DNA of 64,000 bases from Campylobacterales bacterium (GTDB taxonomy: Bacteria; Campylobacterota; Campylobacteria; Campylobacterales; Sulfurimonadaceae), in assembly GCA_016938735.1 (NCBI GenBank), contig JAFGUB010000052.1, forward strand, positions 103,748 to 167,747, in the 5' to 3' direction. Positions within the stretch are counted from its first letter, which is position 1. Each line of letters opens with the position of its first letter. The position numbers were made by a program, and so were the translations under genes. The notes below the pieces were generated by a model. That model worked only from the letters and a program-made list of their open reading frames with translations. It did no database searches and was not told where the DNA came from. Shown in pieces: positions 1-9,417 of this stretch.

Positions 1-219
1 CCCCTCTATCATCAAATGGCCGCGCACCATCAAGAAATCCACCGACTGCTTAATGCCAATCTAGAGTATCTCGAACAGTTCGGCAACGTTTCAAGAGAAC
101 ATAAAGCGGAGGTCATCGCACGCTTTGCCAAGGCAGAAGGTCATACGCGCTCACTCTTTGAGCTGATGGATCGGCTCAGCCACGAATACGGAGAGCGTGT
201 CGATTTTAGCACTTTCTAA
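1..219 (+). CDS. C-terminal part of an unknown protein (5' end outside window)
   Basis: The reading frame is open from base 1 to a stop at 217-219, so this is probably the end of a gene that starts upstream. The visible 72 residues are charged and helical, with no recognisable motif. An internal ATG at 16 would give a 67-residue protein, but no ribosome binding site can be judged. It runs towards the minus-strand dgkA gene and its stop overlaps the dgkA stop region by four bases. Function unknown. Confidence 0.55.
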   Translation, partial: PLYHQMAAHHQEIHRLLNANLEYLEQFGNVSREHKAEVIARFAKAEGHTRSLFELMDRLSHEYGERVDFSTF

Positions 220-602
220 AAGAGGTGCGGCCACACCTCGATCGTCTCAATCACCAAAACACATATCCATATGAAAATCGCCACTCCGGTTGCCGCCGCC
301 GAAACGTCCTTGACAATACCTATCTTCTCATCGAAATCGGTCTTCATGTAGTCACAAATCGCTTCGATGGCGGTGTTAAAGATTTCGGCACTGAGCATCA
401 CGCCCGTGGCCAAAAGGATAATAGAGGCGTCAAAAAGGCCGTTAAAAAGAAGCACAGGTACAAACAAAACCGCCGAAACCACCACTTTATAGAGCACACT
501 CACGTCGCTAAGCACCGCAAATCGTATCCCCTTAACAATGATCTTGAGTTTGCGCAAGGGGTGATAACCGTGCTGTCCGGTTTGTAGAAATTTGTTCTGC
601 AT
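216..602 (-). CDS. dgkA: Diacylglycerol kinase (DgkA family)
   Basis: A 128-residue small integral-membrane kinase that phosphorylates diacylglycerol to phosphatidic acid and so recycles lipid by-products of envelope synthesis. Three hydrophobic segments are visible, and the family signature is present: residues SAEIFNTAIEAICD match the catalytic Glu/Asn region of prokaryotic DagK. The start is ATG at 602, preceded by AAAAAGG; the frame is open further upstream, but that extension has no family similarity. It lies downstream of nifK on the same strand with an 85-base gap, probably independent in function. Confidence 0.88.
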   Translation of the reverse strand: MQNKFLQTGQHGYHPLRKLKIIVKGIRFAVLSDVSVLYKVVVSAVLFVPVLLFNGLFDASIILLATGVMLSAEIFNTAIEAICDYMKTDFDEKIGIVKDVSAAATGVAIFIWICVLVIETIEVWPHLF

Positions 603-687
603 TACAAGCCTTTTTGGCTCGATTATAGCATGGCGAGAAGATGAATGGATGAGGGCTTCGCCCGAAGGCGAAGCTAAGAGGGTGTGC

Positions 688-2232
688 TTAGCGCACGAGG
701 TCGAAGAAGTAGTCCGTAGAGGCGATGCCCTTGGTCTCTTCATCAAGCTGATCAAGCACCTTGTTGGTGATCCAAGTCAGCAAGTTGAGCGCTCCGTCGT
801 AGCCGCTGATAGAGTAGCGGTGCAAGTGGTGGCGGTCAAAAATCGGGAAACCGATGTAGATCAGCGGCGTGCCCGTGTCGCGCATCAGCTCTTTACCGTA
901 GCTGTTGCCGATCATGAAATCAACCGGTTCAGTGAAGAGCAGGCTGCGCATGTGCCAGAGGTCTTTGCCGGCCCATACATGTAAGCTATCTTTAGCCGGT
1001 GAAGTATCAAGAAGCGCGCGCATCTCCTCTTCCCAGCCTGAAGGTGCGTTGTGGCACAGTACATGCGTAGGCTCAGCGCCCATCTCCAGCAAGAAACCGA
1101 CCACACCGATCAGGAAGTCAGGATCTCCCCAGATGGCGAATTTTTTGCCATGCATGTACGGATAGCTGTCTTGCATCGCATCGACGAGTCTGCCGCGCTC
1201 AGTTTTGAGTTTGGCAGGTACCTCTTTGCCGGTGAGTTCAGCAAGTTTCATCACGAACTCATCAGTCCCTTTGAGACCTACAGGGTTAGAGAAACCACCT
1301 TTGTGCTTCCAGCGCTTTTGCACCATTTTCATGGTTTTCACGGTGGCATATTTCTGCAAAGAGATGGTCGCAGTTGAGTTCATACAATCTTTGGCATCTT
1401 CGATTTTGGTACCGCCGGCGAACATGTGGTACTCGCCTGCAGGCATATCCCACTGATCAGAGTGGTCGCCCAGCATGATGTAATTCGCGCCGAAAGACTC
1501 AACAATGGCTTTGACCGAACGGATTGAGCCGATATAGGTCTCAAAGCCAGGGATGATGTTGATGCGCTCTTTTTTCTCACCTTCGTTACCTTCGGTGAGC
1601 TGCTGCATGGTTGCTTGCATCATGTTGTCATAGCCGGTGATATGGCTGCCGACAAATGAAGGCGTGTGCGCATAAGGAACCGGATACTCGCGTGGCAAGA
1701 ACTCGCCGCCGTCTTCGTCTTTGGCACCTTCGATGAACGCATAGAGGTCATCACCGATAACTTCCGCCATACATGTAGTCGATACCATGATCATTTTTGG
1801 TTTGTAGATCGCCGCACAGTTTTTGAGGCCGTCTTTCATGTTGGCAAGACCGCCGAATACCGCCGCGTCTTCGGTCATAGAGTCTGATACACAAGGTGTA
1901 GGCTCTTTGAAGTGGCGTGTAAAGTACGAGCGAAAGTACGCCACACAGCCGTGTGAACCGTGTACATAAGGCATGGTATCTTCAAAGCCCAGAGCGACCA
2001 TAACGGCACCCAAAGGCTGACACGCTTTAACCGGATTGACGGTGATCGCTTCACGCGCCAAGTTCTTTTCGCGGTAGTCCCATGATTTGGTCCACTCAGC
2101 GATTTCTTGAACTTTTGCAGGGTTGATCGCGCCCATACCGCCTTCAAATTGCTTTTTGTTGGCGAGTACTTCTTGATATTCCGGCTTTTGAAACAGTTTT
2201 TGTCCGTTGACTATTTGTTCTGCATTTTGCAT
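688..2232 (-). CDS. nifK: Nitrogenase molybdenum-iron protein beta chain
   Basis: A 514-residue beta subunit of the MoFe protein, which with NifD carries the P-cluster and reduces N2 in the cytoplasm. P-cluster cysteine contexts are visible: KACQPLGA near residue 70, HGSHGCVAYFR near 95 and the STTCMAEVIGDD segment near 153. Length fits the family. ATG at 2232 follows GGAGAATCATC; an in-frame extension to 2301 runs into nifD and is not needed. It is last in the nifH - unknown - nifD - nifK order, 29 bases after nifD. Two degenerate copies of the palindrome fall inside, near 975 and 1769. Confidence 0.97.
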   Translation of the reverse strand: MQNAEQIVNGQKLFQKPEYQEVLANKKQFEGGMGAINPAKVQEIAEWTKSWDYREKNLAREAITVNPVKACQPLGAVMVALGFEDTMPYVHGSHGCVAYFRSYFTRHFKEPTPCVSDSMTEDAAVFGGLANMKDGLKNCAAIYKPKMIMVSTTCMAEVIGDDLYAFIEGAKDEDGGEFLPREYPVPYAHTPSFVGSHITGYDNMMQATMQQLTEGNEGEKKERINIIPGFETYIGSIRSVKAIVESFGANYIMLGDHSDQWDMPAGEYHMFAGGTKIEDAKDCMNSTATISLQKYATVKTMKMVQKRWKHKGGFSNPVGLKGTDEFVMKLAELTGKEVPAKLKTERGRLVDAMQDSYPYMHGKKFAIWGDPDFLIGVVGFLLEMGAEPTHVLCHNAPSGWEEEMRALLDTSPAKDSLHVWAGKDLWHMRSLLFTEPVDFMIGNSYGKELMRDTGTPLIYIGFPIFDRHHLHRYSISGYDGALNLLTWITNKVLDQLDEETKGIASTDYFFDLVR

Positions 2233-2261
2233 GATGATTCTCCTGGTTGCGAAGAGGAGGC

Positions 2262-3728
2262 TTACGCCTCGCTCTCCCATGGTGCTTTGGTGTGTGCCCA
2301 AACGGGAGAGTTCATCGCCAAATCCATATCTTTGGCAAAGATGGCAAACCCGTCATACCCGTGGTATGGACCGCTGTAGTCCCAAGAGTGCATCTGACGA
2401 TACGGCAGACCCATTTTTTGGAACACATACTTCTCTTTGATCCCTGAAGCAACAAGGTCAGGTTGAAGTTTTTTAACAAACGCTTCGAGCTCATACTCAT
2501 TGACGTCGTCATAGATTACGGTAGAGCGGAAGATCTCCTCTTTGGTACGTTTGTAGTCATCATCATGGGCAAATTCATAACCCGTTCCGATCACTTCCAT
2601 ACCGAGGTCTTCATACGCACCGATGACGTGACGCGGGCGCAGACCGCCGACGAACAACATGACTGTTTTACCCTCAAGGCGTGGGCGGTATTTGTTGATG
2701 ACCGCATCGACCATAGGTTGGTACTTCGCAATGACCTCTTCACATTTAGCCTGAACACCTTCGTCGAAAAACGCTGCGATTTTGCGCAGTGATTTGATCG
2801 TTTGGGTTGGGCCGAAGAAGTTGTACTCAATCCAGGGAATCCCGAACTCTTTCTCCATGTGACGGCTGATGTAGTTCATCGAGCGGTAGCAGTGCAGCAA
2901 GTTGAGCTTCACTTTAGGTGTCATCGCCATCTCTTTAAGCGTTGCATCCCCTGACCACTGAGCCACAACACGCAGACCCATCTCTTCGAGCAAAATACGG
3001 CTTGACCATGCGTCACCGCCGATATTGTAGTCGCCGATGATCGCTACGTCGTACTCAGTCGGTACAATCGCGTCGCCAAGGGTGTCTACTTTGCCATCAA
3101 AGATGTAGTCGCGAACGGTGTCATTGGCAATGTGGTGACCGAGTGATTGAGATACACCGCGAAATCCTTCGCAGTTAACCGGAACAATCACTTTGCCGGT
3201 CTGTTTGGCATACATTTTTGAGGTAGCGTTGATATCATCCCCGATCAGACCGATCGGACACTCTGATTGCACGGTGATGCCGTTGTTGAGTGGGAAGAGT
3301 TCATCAATTTCACTAAAACATTTGGTCAATTTTTTGTCACCGCCGAATACGATGTCTTTCTCTTGGAAATCTGAAGAGAAGTTCATCGTAACGAAGGTGT
3401 CCACACCTGTAGTACCGATGTAGTAGTTACGGCGACCTGCGCGTGAATACTGTCCACAACCGATTGGACCGTGGCTGATATGAACCATGTCTTTGACAGG
3501 ACCCCATACAACACCTTTAGATCCGGCATACGCACAGCCGCGTTGGCTCATGACGCCCGGAACGGTCTTTTTGTTGGAGCGGACATCACCGCAGGTTTTT
3601 TGACTCTCATCATCGGGTGTACCGACGCCAAGGTGCTTAGCGCGGTTTTTTGCTGCTTTTGAAGGATACGCTTTAAGTACCTCTTCGACGGCGGCTTTCT
3701 GTTTCGCTTCTAAGGATTCTGGTCCCAT
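2262..3728 (-). CDS. nifD: Nitrogenase molybdenum-iron protein alpha chain
   Basis: A 488-residue alpha subunit of the Mo nitrogenase. Visible ligands are the P-cluster cysteine contexts ([30 protein letters not shown]), the FeMo-cofactor cysteine in [12 protein letters not shown] and the homocitrate-side histidine in [17 protein letters not shown] near the C-terminus. The TGDDxxA-like and HSWDYSGP blocks mark it as NifD rather than VnfD or AnfD. ATG at 3728 has AAGGAG upstream. It is followed by nifK and preceded by a small unknown nif-linked gene. Confidence 0.98.
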   Translation of the reverse strand: MGPESLEAKQKAAVEEVLKAYPSKAAKNRAKHLGVGTPDDESQKTCGDVRSNKKTVPGVMSQRGCAYAGSKGVVWGPVKDMVHISHGPIGCGQYSRAGRRNYYIGTTGVDTFVTMNFSSDFQEKDIVFGGDKKLTKCFSEIDELFPLNNGITVQSECPIGLIGDDINATSKMYAKQTGKVIVPVNCEGFRGVSQSLGHHIANDTVRDYIFDGKVDTLGDAIVPTEYDVAIIGDYNIGGDAWSSRILLEEMGLRVVAQWSGDATLKEMAMTPKVKLNLLHCYRSMNYISRHMEKEFGIPWIEYNFFGPTQTIKSLRKIAAFFDEGVQAKCEEVIAKYQPMVDAVINKYRPRLEGKTVMLFVGGLRPRHVIGAYEDLGMEVIGTGYEFAHDDDYKRTKEEIFRSTVIYDDVNEYELEAFVKKLQPDLVASGIKEKYVFQKMGLPYRQMHSWDYSGPYHGYDGFAIFAKDMDLAMNSPVWAHTKAPWESEA

Positions 3729-3753
3729 AATATGCTCCTTTACTGCTATAGAA

Positions 3754-4113
3754 CTACGCCGCTACGATGCGGAACATAGACATAGAGTCAAATTTTTTGC
3801 ACATGTGCATGGATTCATCATCACCGTCAAGACGCTTGGAAAGTTCGGCAATTTGGTAGCGGTTGGTATAGATCATGTAATCAGTCTCAGCTGTTTTAGC
3901 GTAGTGAACCAGTGCTTTGAACATAAAAGTATCTTTCTTGGTATAAGAAAGCTCTTCTTTTTGGTTCTCACGGCTGGTCATGTACATTTTGATCTCATTG
4001 ATACCATCAATACCGCCAACTTTTGCGAGCTCTTCGTCGAGTTTTTCAACAACTACTTGATCAGGAATAGTATTTCCCATGGATGCAGGGAAGTGGAAAC
4101 CTAAAATAAACAT
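3754..4113 (-). CDS. Unknown 119-aa protein between nifH and nifD
   Basis: I do not recognise this family. The gene lies between nifH and nifD, in the same direction, 25 bases before nifD, with a good GGAG ribosome binding site before ATG at 4113. The protein is soluble, without signal peptide or membrane segment. It starts with a hydrophobic strand ([11 protein letters not shown]), has a charged middle and ends with a Met/Cys-containing stretch ([13 protein letters not shown]). In some diazotrophs this slot holds GlnB-like NifI regulators, but the PII signatures are absent. A role in nitrogenase assembly, protection or regulation is inferred from position only. Confidence 0.8.
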   Translation of the reverse strand: MFILGFHFPASMGNTIPDQVVVEKLDEELAKVGGIDGINEIKMYMTSRENQKEELSYTKKDTFMFKALVHYAKTAETDYMIYTNRYQIAELSKRLDGDDESMHMCKKFDSMSMFRIVAA

Positions 4114-4201
4114 GTAATTCTCCTTCTTTTTCTGTTATTTTCTTTTCATTATGAGAATGTAAACGTCACCCCGGCTTCACCGGAGTGACACCGCGTTTGG
4201 C

Positions 4202-4211
4202 TTACATGTAA
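4202..4211. repeat. TTACATGTAA copy, intergenic
   Basis: Exact palindrome, 4 bases beyond the nifH stop, between nifH and the 119-aa gene. Confidence 0.95.
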
Positions 4212-4215
4212 AGGC

Positions 4216-5157
<942 letters not shown>

Positions 5158-5273
5158 CTATTGCAGGATGCATTCTCGATTTTTTCGGGGTTTGAGCGCG
5201 ACAAGAAGAGACAAAATGGTCATTTTTGTAGGAACGATTTATGTAAAGCGCCGCGATTTTGCGACGAAAAAGC

Positions 5274-5283
5274 TTACATGTAA
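5274..5283. repeat. TTACATGTAA copy, intergenic
   Basis: Exact palindrome, 3 bases beyond the mnmH stop codon, between mnmH and nifH. Confidence 0.95.
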
Positions 5284-5286
5284 GGC

Positions 5287-6339
5287 TTACGACAAAAAGT
5301 CGTAGACCGCCCGAGCGTCGCCGCGAAAGAGAATGGGAAGAGTTGTGCGCTCGATCTGGTAGTCATACATCGGATCGTAGTATTCGCACAGCAGGGTTTC
5401 GATCCATATTTTGTGCTTATCTGCTTCGCCGTAGGCCTCTTGATGCTTCTGCGCCTCGTGCATCTGCGTGCGCACATGATCATAACGCTCGTGCCCCAGA
5501 CGTTTCATGATGCGCTCAAGCGCCTCCAGCATCGCCTCAAACCAGCGTTCCCCCATGCGCCGCTGCAAGTCGGTCACATACGCCTCAAACACCACCTCGA
5601 TGCGCTCCTCAAGCGGACACTCCAGCACAATCAGTACACCCTTTAAAAATGCGTCATAGATCGGTTTGGGAATAAAGAACCGCCCGATACGGTAGCTCTC
5701 ATGCTCGATGATGAGCGACTCATGCCGCTGCGCCTCATGGCGAATCAGCGCGTAAGCCAGAGCGTTTTCAAAATCGATCTGCGCAGGTTGAGGCGTGCTC
5801 ATCTTGCCAAAGGCCGATCCGCGATGATTGGCCAGCGCCTCCAGATCGATGCTGCCGCGCAAGCGATTGAGCAGCAGCGTCTTGCCCGATCCCGTGCGTC
5901 CGCCGATGATGCGCACGCTGCTTTGCGCCGCGATGCGCTCGGCTTCGGCGCTCAAAAAGGCGCGAAATGCCTTGTAACCCCCTTTGATGCGCGGTAGCTC
6001 TATTCCCGCCTCACCAAGCCACTGCTGCGCAATGCGCGAGCGCTGACCGCCGCGAAAACAGTAGATGTAGGCTTCGGGATGCGCCCTAGCAAACTCCGCC
6101 CACACCGCTACACGCGCCTCTTTGACCGCACCGCCGATCAGCTCATGCCCCAGCGCCACCGCCGCCGCGTTGCCCGCTTCTTTATAGCGTGTGCCCACCA
6201 AAGCGCGTTCATTGTCATCTAACAGCGGCAGATTGACCGCGCCTTCAAACGAACCTTTGTCAAACTCAACGGGTGCGCGCACGTCGATAAGCGGCCGCGC
6301 CTCCAGTACAATGGAGCGGAAATCCTCCAACAGTGTCAT
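5287..6339 (-). CDS. mnmH: tRNA 2-selenouridine synthase
   Basis: A 350-residue enzyme that converts 2-thiouridine at the wobble position of some tRNAs to 2-selenouridine using selenophosphate. The N-terminal rhodanese domain (about 1-125) holds the active-site cysteine in YCFRGGQRS, and the following domain has a P-loop in GGRTGSGKT near residue 150. The start ATG at 6339 shares one base with the selD stop (TGATG), so the two are translationally coupled. The in-frame TTG one codon earlier is less likely. Confidence 0.93.
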   Translation of the reverse strand: MTLLEDFRSIVLEARPLIDVRAPVEFDKGSFEGAVNLPLLDDNERALVGTRYKEAGNAAAVALGHELIGGAVKEARVAVWAEFARAHPEAYIYCFRGGQRSRIAQQWLGEAGIELPRIKGGYKAFRAFLSAEAERIAAQSSVRIIGGRTGSGKTLLLNRLRGSIDLEALANHRGSAFGKMSTPQPAQIDFENALAYALIRHEAQRHESLIIEHESYRIGRFFIPKPIYDAFLKGVLIVLECPLEERIEVVFEAYVTDLQRRMGERWFEAMLEALERIMKRLGHERYDHVRTQMHEAQKHQEAYGEADKHKIWIETLLCEYYDPMYDYQIERTTLPILFRGDARAVYDFLS

Positions 6340-7370
6340 CAAATCACCTCAATCAGCGGCATCTTGGGCGAAGTCGTCTCGCCGATCGGCTCAAGCTCCA
6401 GTCCATAGCGGCGCGTCACCTCCAAAAATGCCGCCACGCTTTCGCGTGCCACCACACACAGCAGTCCGCCGGAGGTCTGCGCGTCGCAAAAGAGATCTTG
6501 TTGCGCCGCACTGAGCGGCCCCAGATGCGCCTTGTAACTCTCAAAATTTCGCCGCGTGCCGCCGGGGACGCAGCCAAGGGCCTGATAGTGCACCGCGCCC
6601 TCTAGCAGCGGCACCGCGTCAGCGTAGATGAGCGCCCCCACGCCGCTGCCCAGACAAATTTCACTCAGATGTCCCATCAGCCCAAAACCCGTCACGTCGG
6701 TCATGGCGCTCACCCCTTCGATCTGCGCGATCTCGAAGCCCGCGCGGTTGAGCGTGCACATCGCATCAATGGCGACCTGCAGCTCAGCAGGCGTGATCTT
6801 GCCCTGTTTTTGGGCGGTGGTGAGGATACCCACACCCAGCGGCTTGGTCAAAAAGAGCAAGGCGTCACTTTGGGCCGTGTTGTTGCGTTTGAGATTGCGG
6901 TTTTCGACGATCCCACTTACCGCAAGCCCAAAGATCGGCTCGGGCGCATCGATGCTGTGACCGCCGGCAAGCGGAATCCCCGCTTCCTTACATGTAAAGC
7001 GTCCCCCTTCAATCACCGCCTTTGCCACATCGCTTGAGAGCAGATTCACCGGCCAGCCGAAGATGGAGAGCGCCATCAAAGGCCGCCCGCCCATCGCGTA
7101 GATGTCGCTGATGGCATTGGTAGCGGCGATCCGCCCGAAGGTAAAGGGATCATCCACAATCGGCATGAAAAAATCGGTCGTCGAGAGCATCGAGGTGCCG
7201 TTGCCCAGATCATACGCCGCCGCGTCGTCGTTACTACCGTTGCCCACCAGCAACTCAGGGCAGACCATAGCGTCGCGTGAACCTTCCAAAATGGCATCGA
7301 GCACCTTGGGTGCAATTTTGCAGCCACAGCCCGCACCGTGAGAGTATTGGGTCAGTTTAATATCACTCAT
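6339..7370 (-). CDS. selD: Selenide, water dikinase (selenophosphate synthetase)
   Basis: A 343-residue enzyme making selenophosphate from selenide and ATP. The catalytic Cys/Lys pair is seen in [10 protein letters not shown] near residue 15 (cysteine, not selenocysteine), and the Mg/ATP-binding block in [15 protein letters not shown] at 7370 follows AAGGTGATTG; an in-frame TTG precedes it. It is coupled to mnmH, and no selA, selB or selC is seen in the window, so the visible use of selenium is tRNA modification. The palindrome at 6988 encodes Thr-Cys-Lys within it. Confidence 0.95.
   Translation of the reverse strand: MSDIKLTQYSHGAGCGCKIAPKVLDAILEGSRDAMVCPELLVGNGSNDDAAAYDLGNGTSMLSTTDFFMPIVDDPFTFGRIAATNAISDIYAMGGRPLMALSIFGWPVNLLSSDVAKAVIEGGRFTCKEAGIPLAGGHSIDAPEPIFGLAVSGIVENRNLKRNNTAQSDALLFLTKPLGVGILTTAQKQGKITPAELQVAIDAMCTLNRAGFEIAQIEGVSAMTDVTGFGLMGHLSEICLGSGVGALIYADAVPLLEGAVHYQALGCVPGGTRRNFESYKAHLGPLSAAQQDLFCDAQTSGGLLCVVARESVAAFLEVTRRYGLELEPIGETTSPKMPLIEVI
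6988..6997. repeat. TTACATGTAA copy in selD
   Basis: Exact palindrome, read by selD as Thr-Cys-Lys (RFTCKEA). Confidence 0.95.
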
Positions 7371-7429
7371 CAATCACCTTTTTTTCAGCATGATAATCTT
7401 CAAGCGCTTAATGATGCTATGCTTCGCTT

Positions 7430-7900
7430 ATGAAAAACATCACCATTCCTTACTTCGCCACACTGAACCTTGAACACATCGTACTCGATTACAACGGCAC
7501 CATCGCCAAAGACGGCCTGTTGCTAGACTCCATCAAGCCGCTGCTTGCCCTGCTGGCCGCACACTACCGCTTGCATGTCATCACCGCCGATACCTTTGGC
7601 AGCGTCCACGCCCAGCTTGAGGGGATTGAGCTTAATGTCGTCGTCTTGCAAAGCACCGATCATAGCGCCGAAAAAGCCGACTTCATCCGCACGCTCGGCG
7701 CTGAGTCGTGCGCGGCAATAGGCAACGGCAACAACGACGCGCAGATGCTACACACCGCCGCGCTGGGCATTGCGGTACTAGGAAGTGAAGGGTGCGCCAC
7801 CGCCACTTTGCTTCAAAGCGATCTTACATGTAAGCACATTAGCGAAGCGCTCGAACTGTTCCTGCACGAAAAAAGGCTGATCGCCACTCTTCGCCGCTAA
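7430..7900 (+). CDS. HAD-superfamily hydrolase, small
   Basis: A 156-residue phosphatase-like protein. HAD motif I is DYNGT near residue 20 (nucleophile Asp), motif II is the Thr of VITADT near 52 and motif IV is in GNGNNDAQML near 100. There is no cap domain, which resembles the soluble catalytic core of P-type ATPases. The substrate cannot be told. It is divergent from selD and sits just upstream of the tRNA-Leu gene. The palindrome at 7824 is read as Thr-Cys-Lys. Confidence 0.85.
   Translation: MKNITIPYFATLNLEHIVLDYNGTIAKDGLLLDSIKPLLALLAAHYRLHVITADTFGSVHAQLEGIELNVVVLQSTDHSAEKADFIRTLGAESCAAIGNGNNDAQMLHTAALGIAVLGSEGCATATLLQSDLTCKHISEALELFLHEKRLIATLRR
7824..7833. repeat. TTACATGTAA copy in HAD gene
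   Basis: Exact palindrome, read as Thr-Cys-Lys (DLTCKHI). Confidence 0.95.
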
Positions 7901-7955
7901 AATCAATCGCTTTTAAGGAATAGCTCGCTATCCTTTCGGCCTTCATTCATTTAAC

Positions 7956-8042
7956 GCGCTCGTGGTGAAATTGGTAGACACGCTAGATTCAGGTTCTAGT
8001 GGCCGAAAGGCTGTGGAGGTTCAAGTCCTCTCGAGCGCACCA
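7956..8042 (+). tRNA. tRNA-Leu(CAG), rebuilt by element integration
   Basis: Acceptor stem GCGCTCG (7956-7962) pairs with CGAGCGC (8032-8038), followed by A and an encoded CCA. The D-loop has GGTAGAC, the anticodon stem-loop CTAGA-TTCAGGT-TCTAG gives anticodon CAG, a long variable arm is typical of class II tRNA, and the T-arm is GAGGTTCAAGTCCTC. The part from the anticodon loop onward appears to be supplied by the integrated element, because a second, different 3' half lies at 15887-15944. Confidence 0.95.
7983..8001 (+). other. attL: 19-bp direct repeat in the tRNA anticodon arm
   Basis: The sequence from CTAGATTCAGG to TCTAGTG is identical to 15887-15905. It covers the anticodon stem-loop, a usual core site of tyrosine integrases. 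Together with the integrase next to the other copy it defines the element boundaries. Confidence 0.9.
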
Positions 8043-8105
8043 CCCCTAAAATAGGGACTTTCAAAGCCCTCAACCCCTTCAAAAAAAACGCTTTAAGCTT
8101 TCATC

Positions 8106-8129
8106 AATTGCGGTAAAATTGCGGTTTTT
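8106..8129 (+). promoter_or_regulatory. Possible integrase arm sites, left end
   Basis: Two direct copies of AATTGCGG followed by A/T runs. The same core occurs three times at the right end (15737-15787, one copy inverted). Repeats near both ends of an element are typical of arm-type binding sites of tyrosine integrases. The assignment is inferred from position and repetition only. Confidence 0.45.
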
Positions 8130-8305
8130 GGAAAAAAAGACGTAGCGTTTACGGTTTGGCTCTTCAAGCTTGATTGTAAGTTTCTCGCAAAAAAACTCAA
8201 ACAACGATCCACCTCAACCCGCTTTTTGCTTCGCGTCTGCTTCGTTTTGCTTGCACTTTGCTTTCGGTCTGCTTTGGTTTTGTTCTGCAATAACCATTGG
8301 TTACG

Positions 8306-8386
8306 GTTCGGTTTTCCATTATGAAGGCGTACAGAAAACCCAAATAACCCACTGGGTTTTTAGAAAGCGTTCGGTTTTCCATTATG
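8306..8386 (+). repeat. 18-bp direct repeat pair
   Basis: GTTCGGTTTTCCATTATG occurs at 8306-8323 and again at 8369-8386, a 63-base period. It lies in the gene-free left end of the element. Purpose unknown; a regulator or integrase site is possible. Confidence 0.7.
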
Positions 8387-8631
8387 GAGCGCTCATCCTG
8401 CGCCGGGGTTGCAGTTGGTAGTTTTTCGATTTCACAAAAAAATGAAAACGGAAATAAATGCTCTTCCTTCGCCGGGGATCAAAGAGGGTTTTGCGCCGCA
8501 ACGATTCATAAAGTTGCGAATCGTTATTGAGTTTTGGTTATTCATAAATCTATGAACAATCAAATCTTCACCAATGGCGCATATTTGCCCGACGATCAAC
8601 GATCCAGCCGCCGGACGAGCGCAGTATGGGT

Positions 8632-8877
8632 TCAGCTCTCTTTAGCGTGTGTCGCGCTCCAGCGCTCCAGCTCCTCAACCGTGGGCATGTCGTGCAGCAA
8701 TGGCCGGAATTTGAAATAAAACCGCAACGCCTCTTCGATGATCGCTGCTTTTGAGCTATGGGCTGATTCGGCTTCGAGTCGATAAAATGATGTCGTGTCG
8801 ATGGATGTGCGGATGCTGTGTCTCATAGCGAGATTATTGCGCAGCGGTTGAGATTTCGGCATGGAGTCTTTTTGCAT
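8632..8877 (-). CDS. Small ribbon-helix-helix-like protein
   Basis: An 81-residue protein. The stretch beginning RTSIDTTSFYRLEAESA, followed by SSKAAIIEEALRFYF, fits a ribbon-helix-helix DNA-binding fold as in CopG or ParD-like antitoxins. No toxin partner is visible beside it. In-frame ATG codons at 8877, 8862 and 8826 are possible starts and none has a strong ribosome binding site. It may regulate the element. Confidence 0.5.
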   Translation of the reverse strand: MQKDSMPKSQPLRNNLAMRHSIRTSIDTTSFYRLEAESAHSSKAAIIEEALRFYFKFRPLLHDMPTVEELERWSATHAKES

Positions 8878-8900
8878 CCGATAAAGAAGAAGATTTTGCG

Positions 8901-9128
8901 CTATGGGTTCAGCTCTTTTTTTGCGTGCGCCGTGCTCTTCTTCGTCCTCGTGCCAAACATCTCTCCCGCCTCATCATAGGCTTTTTGAAATGTCGGGGAT
9001 TCGTGCAGGATCGCTTCAATCACTTTACCAAAGCTTACTCCCCGCTCTTCTTTGAGGATCTCAATCGCAACGGCTGCTTGCATCTCAATCGTGGATCGTG
9101 CGAGATAAACGCGTGTAGGTTTTTTCAT
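8901..9128 (-). CDS. Small ribbon-helix-helix-like protein
   Basis: A 75-residue basic protein beginning MKKPTRVYLARSTIEM, with a strand followed by helices (AAVAIEILKEERGVSFGKVIEAIL) that fits a ribbon-helix-helix repressor. It is followed 23 bases later by a second such gene. The start at 9128 is chosen because the family-like region begins there; the frame is open to an ATG at 9179. Confidence 0.5.
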   Translation of the reverse strand: MKKPTRVYLARSTIEMQAAVAIEILKEERGVSFGKVIEAILHESPTFQKAYDEAGEMFGTRTKKSTAHAKKELNP

Positions 9129-9200
9129 GGCGATAATGTAGTGCAGCGACTTTTTGAGCAGTATGGGGCTTTTTCTCATTTTTGAGTAAAAAGATGATCG

Positions 9201-9210
9201 TTACATGTAA
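9201..9210. repeat. TTACATGTAA copy in element
   Basis: Exact palindrome, intergenic, directly before the 12-bp tandem repeats. Confidence 0.95.
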
Positions 9211-9214
9211 GCCC

Positions 9215-9262
9215 TTCGTAAGGGGCTTCGTAAGGGGGTTCGTAAGGGGGTTCGTAGGGGGT
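9215..9262 (+). repeat. Four 12-bp tandem repeats (iteron-like)
   Basis: TTCGTAAGGGGC at 9215-9226, TTCGTAAGGGGG at 9227-9238 and 9239-9250, and a degenerate TTCGTAGGGGGT at 9251-9262. Head-to-tail short repeats like these act as iterons or repressor sites in plasmids and phages. No initiator gene is recognised nearby. Confidence 0.85.
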
Positions 9263-9354
9263 TGCACCCTTTGGGGCTGTGAGGAATAGCGCATATTTCG
9301 CTTAGGCGCAACGATCCTGTGCGCGCACCGTGTATTGGTACGCCTTTGGGATTT

Positions 9355-9417
9355 TTAGCGCTGTGGCTTGCGTAGCTGTCTGATATGGCCGTTGATGACG
9401 TTGAATGCGCCGCTCAT
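9355..9417 (-). CDS. Possible 20-aa microprotein
   Basis: An ATG that overlaps the stop of the preceding gene (ATGA) opens a 20-residue frame of basic character ending LRKPQR. Only the coupling and position support it. Confidence 0.2.
   Translation of the reverse strand: MSGAFNVINGHIRQLRKPQR

Larger units (their letters stand above)
8043..8631. other. Gene-free left end of the element
   Basis: About 590 bases without a convincing gene. It holds the hairpin-forming CCCTA-AAA-TAGGG at 8044-8056 (a near copy is at 15833-15846), two AATTGCGG sites at 8106 and 8118, and an 18-bp direct repeat at 8306-8323 and 8369-8386. Short open frames here lack ribosome binding sites and look random. Confidence 0.6.

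Noticed and set aside
225..587. Open frame on the plus strand opposite dgkA
   Set aside because: It is antisense to a clear DgkA gene and its product has no protein-like features.
7909..7939. Hairpin between the HAD gene and tRNA-Leu as a terminator
   Set aside because: The stem is bulged and is followed by TTCGGCC without a T run.
8093..8421. Short frames on both strands at the left end of the element
   Set aside because: No ribosome binding sites; the repeated MENRT peptide is only the 18-bp direct repeat read in frame.
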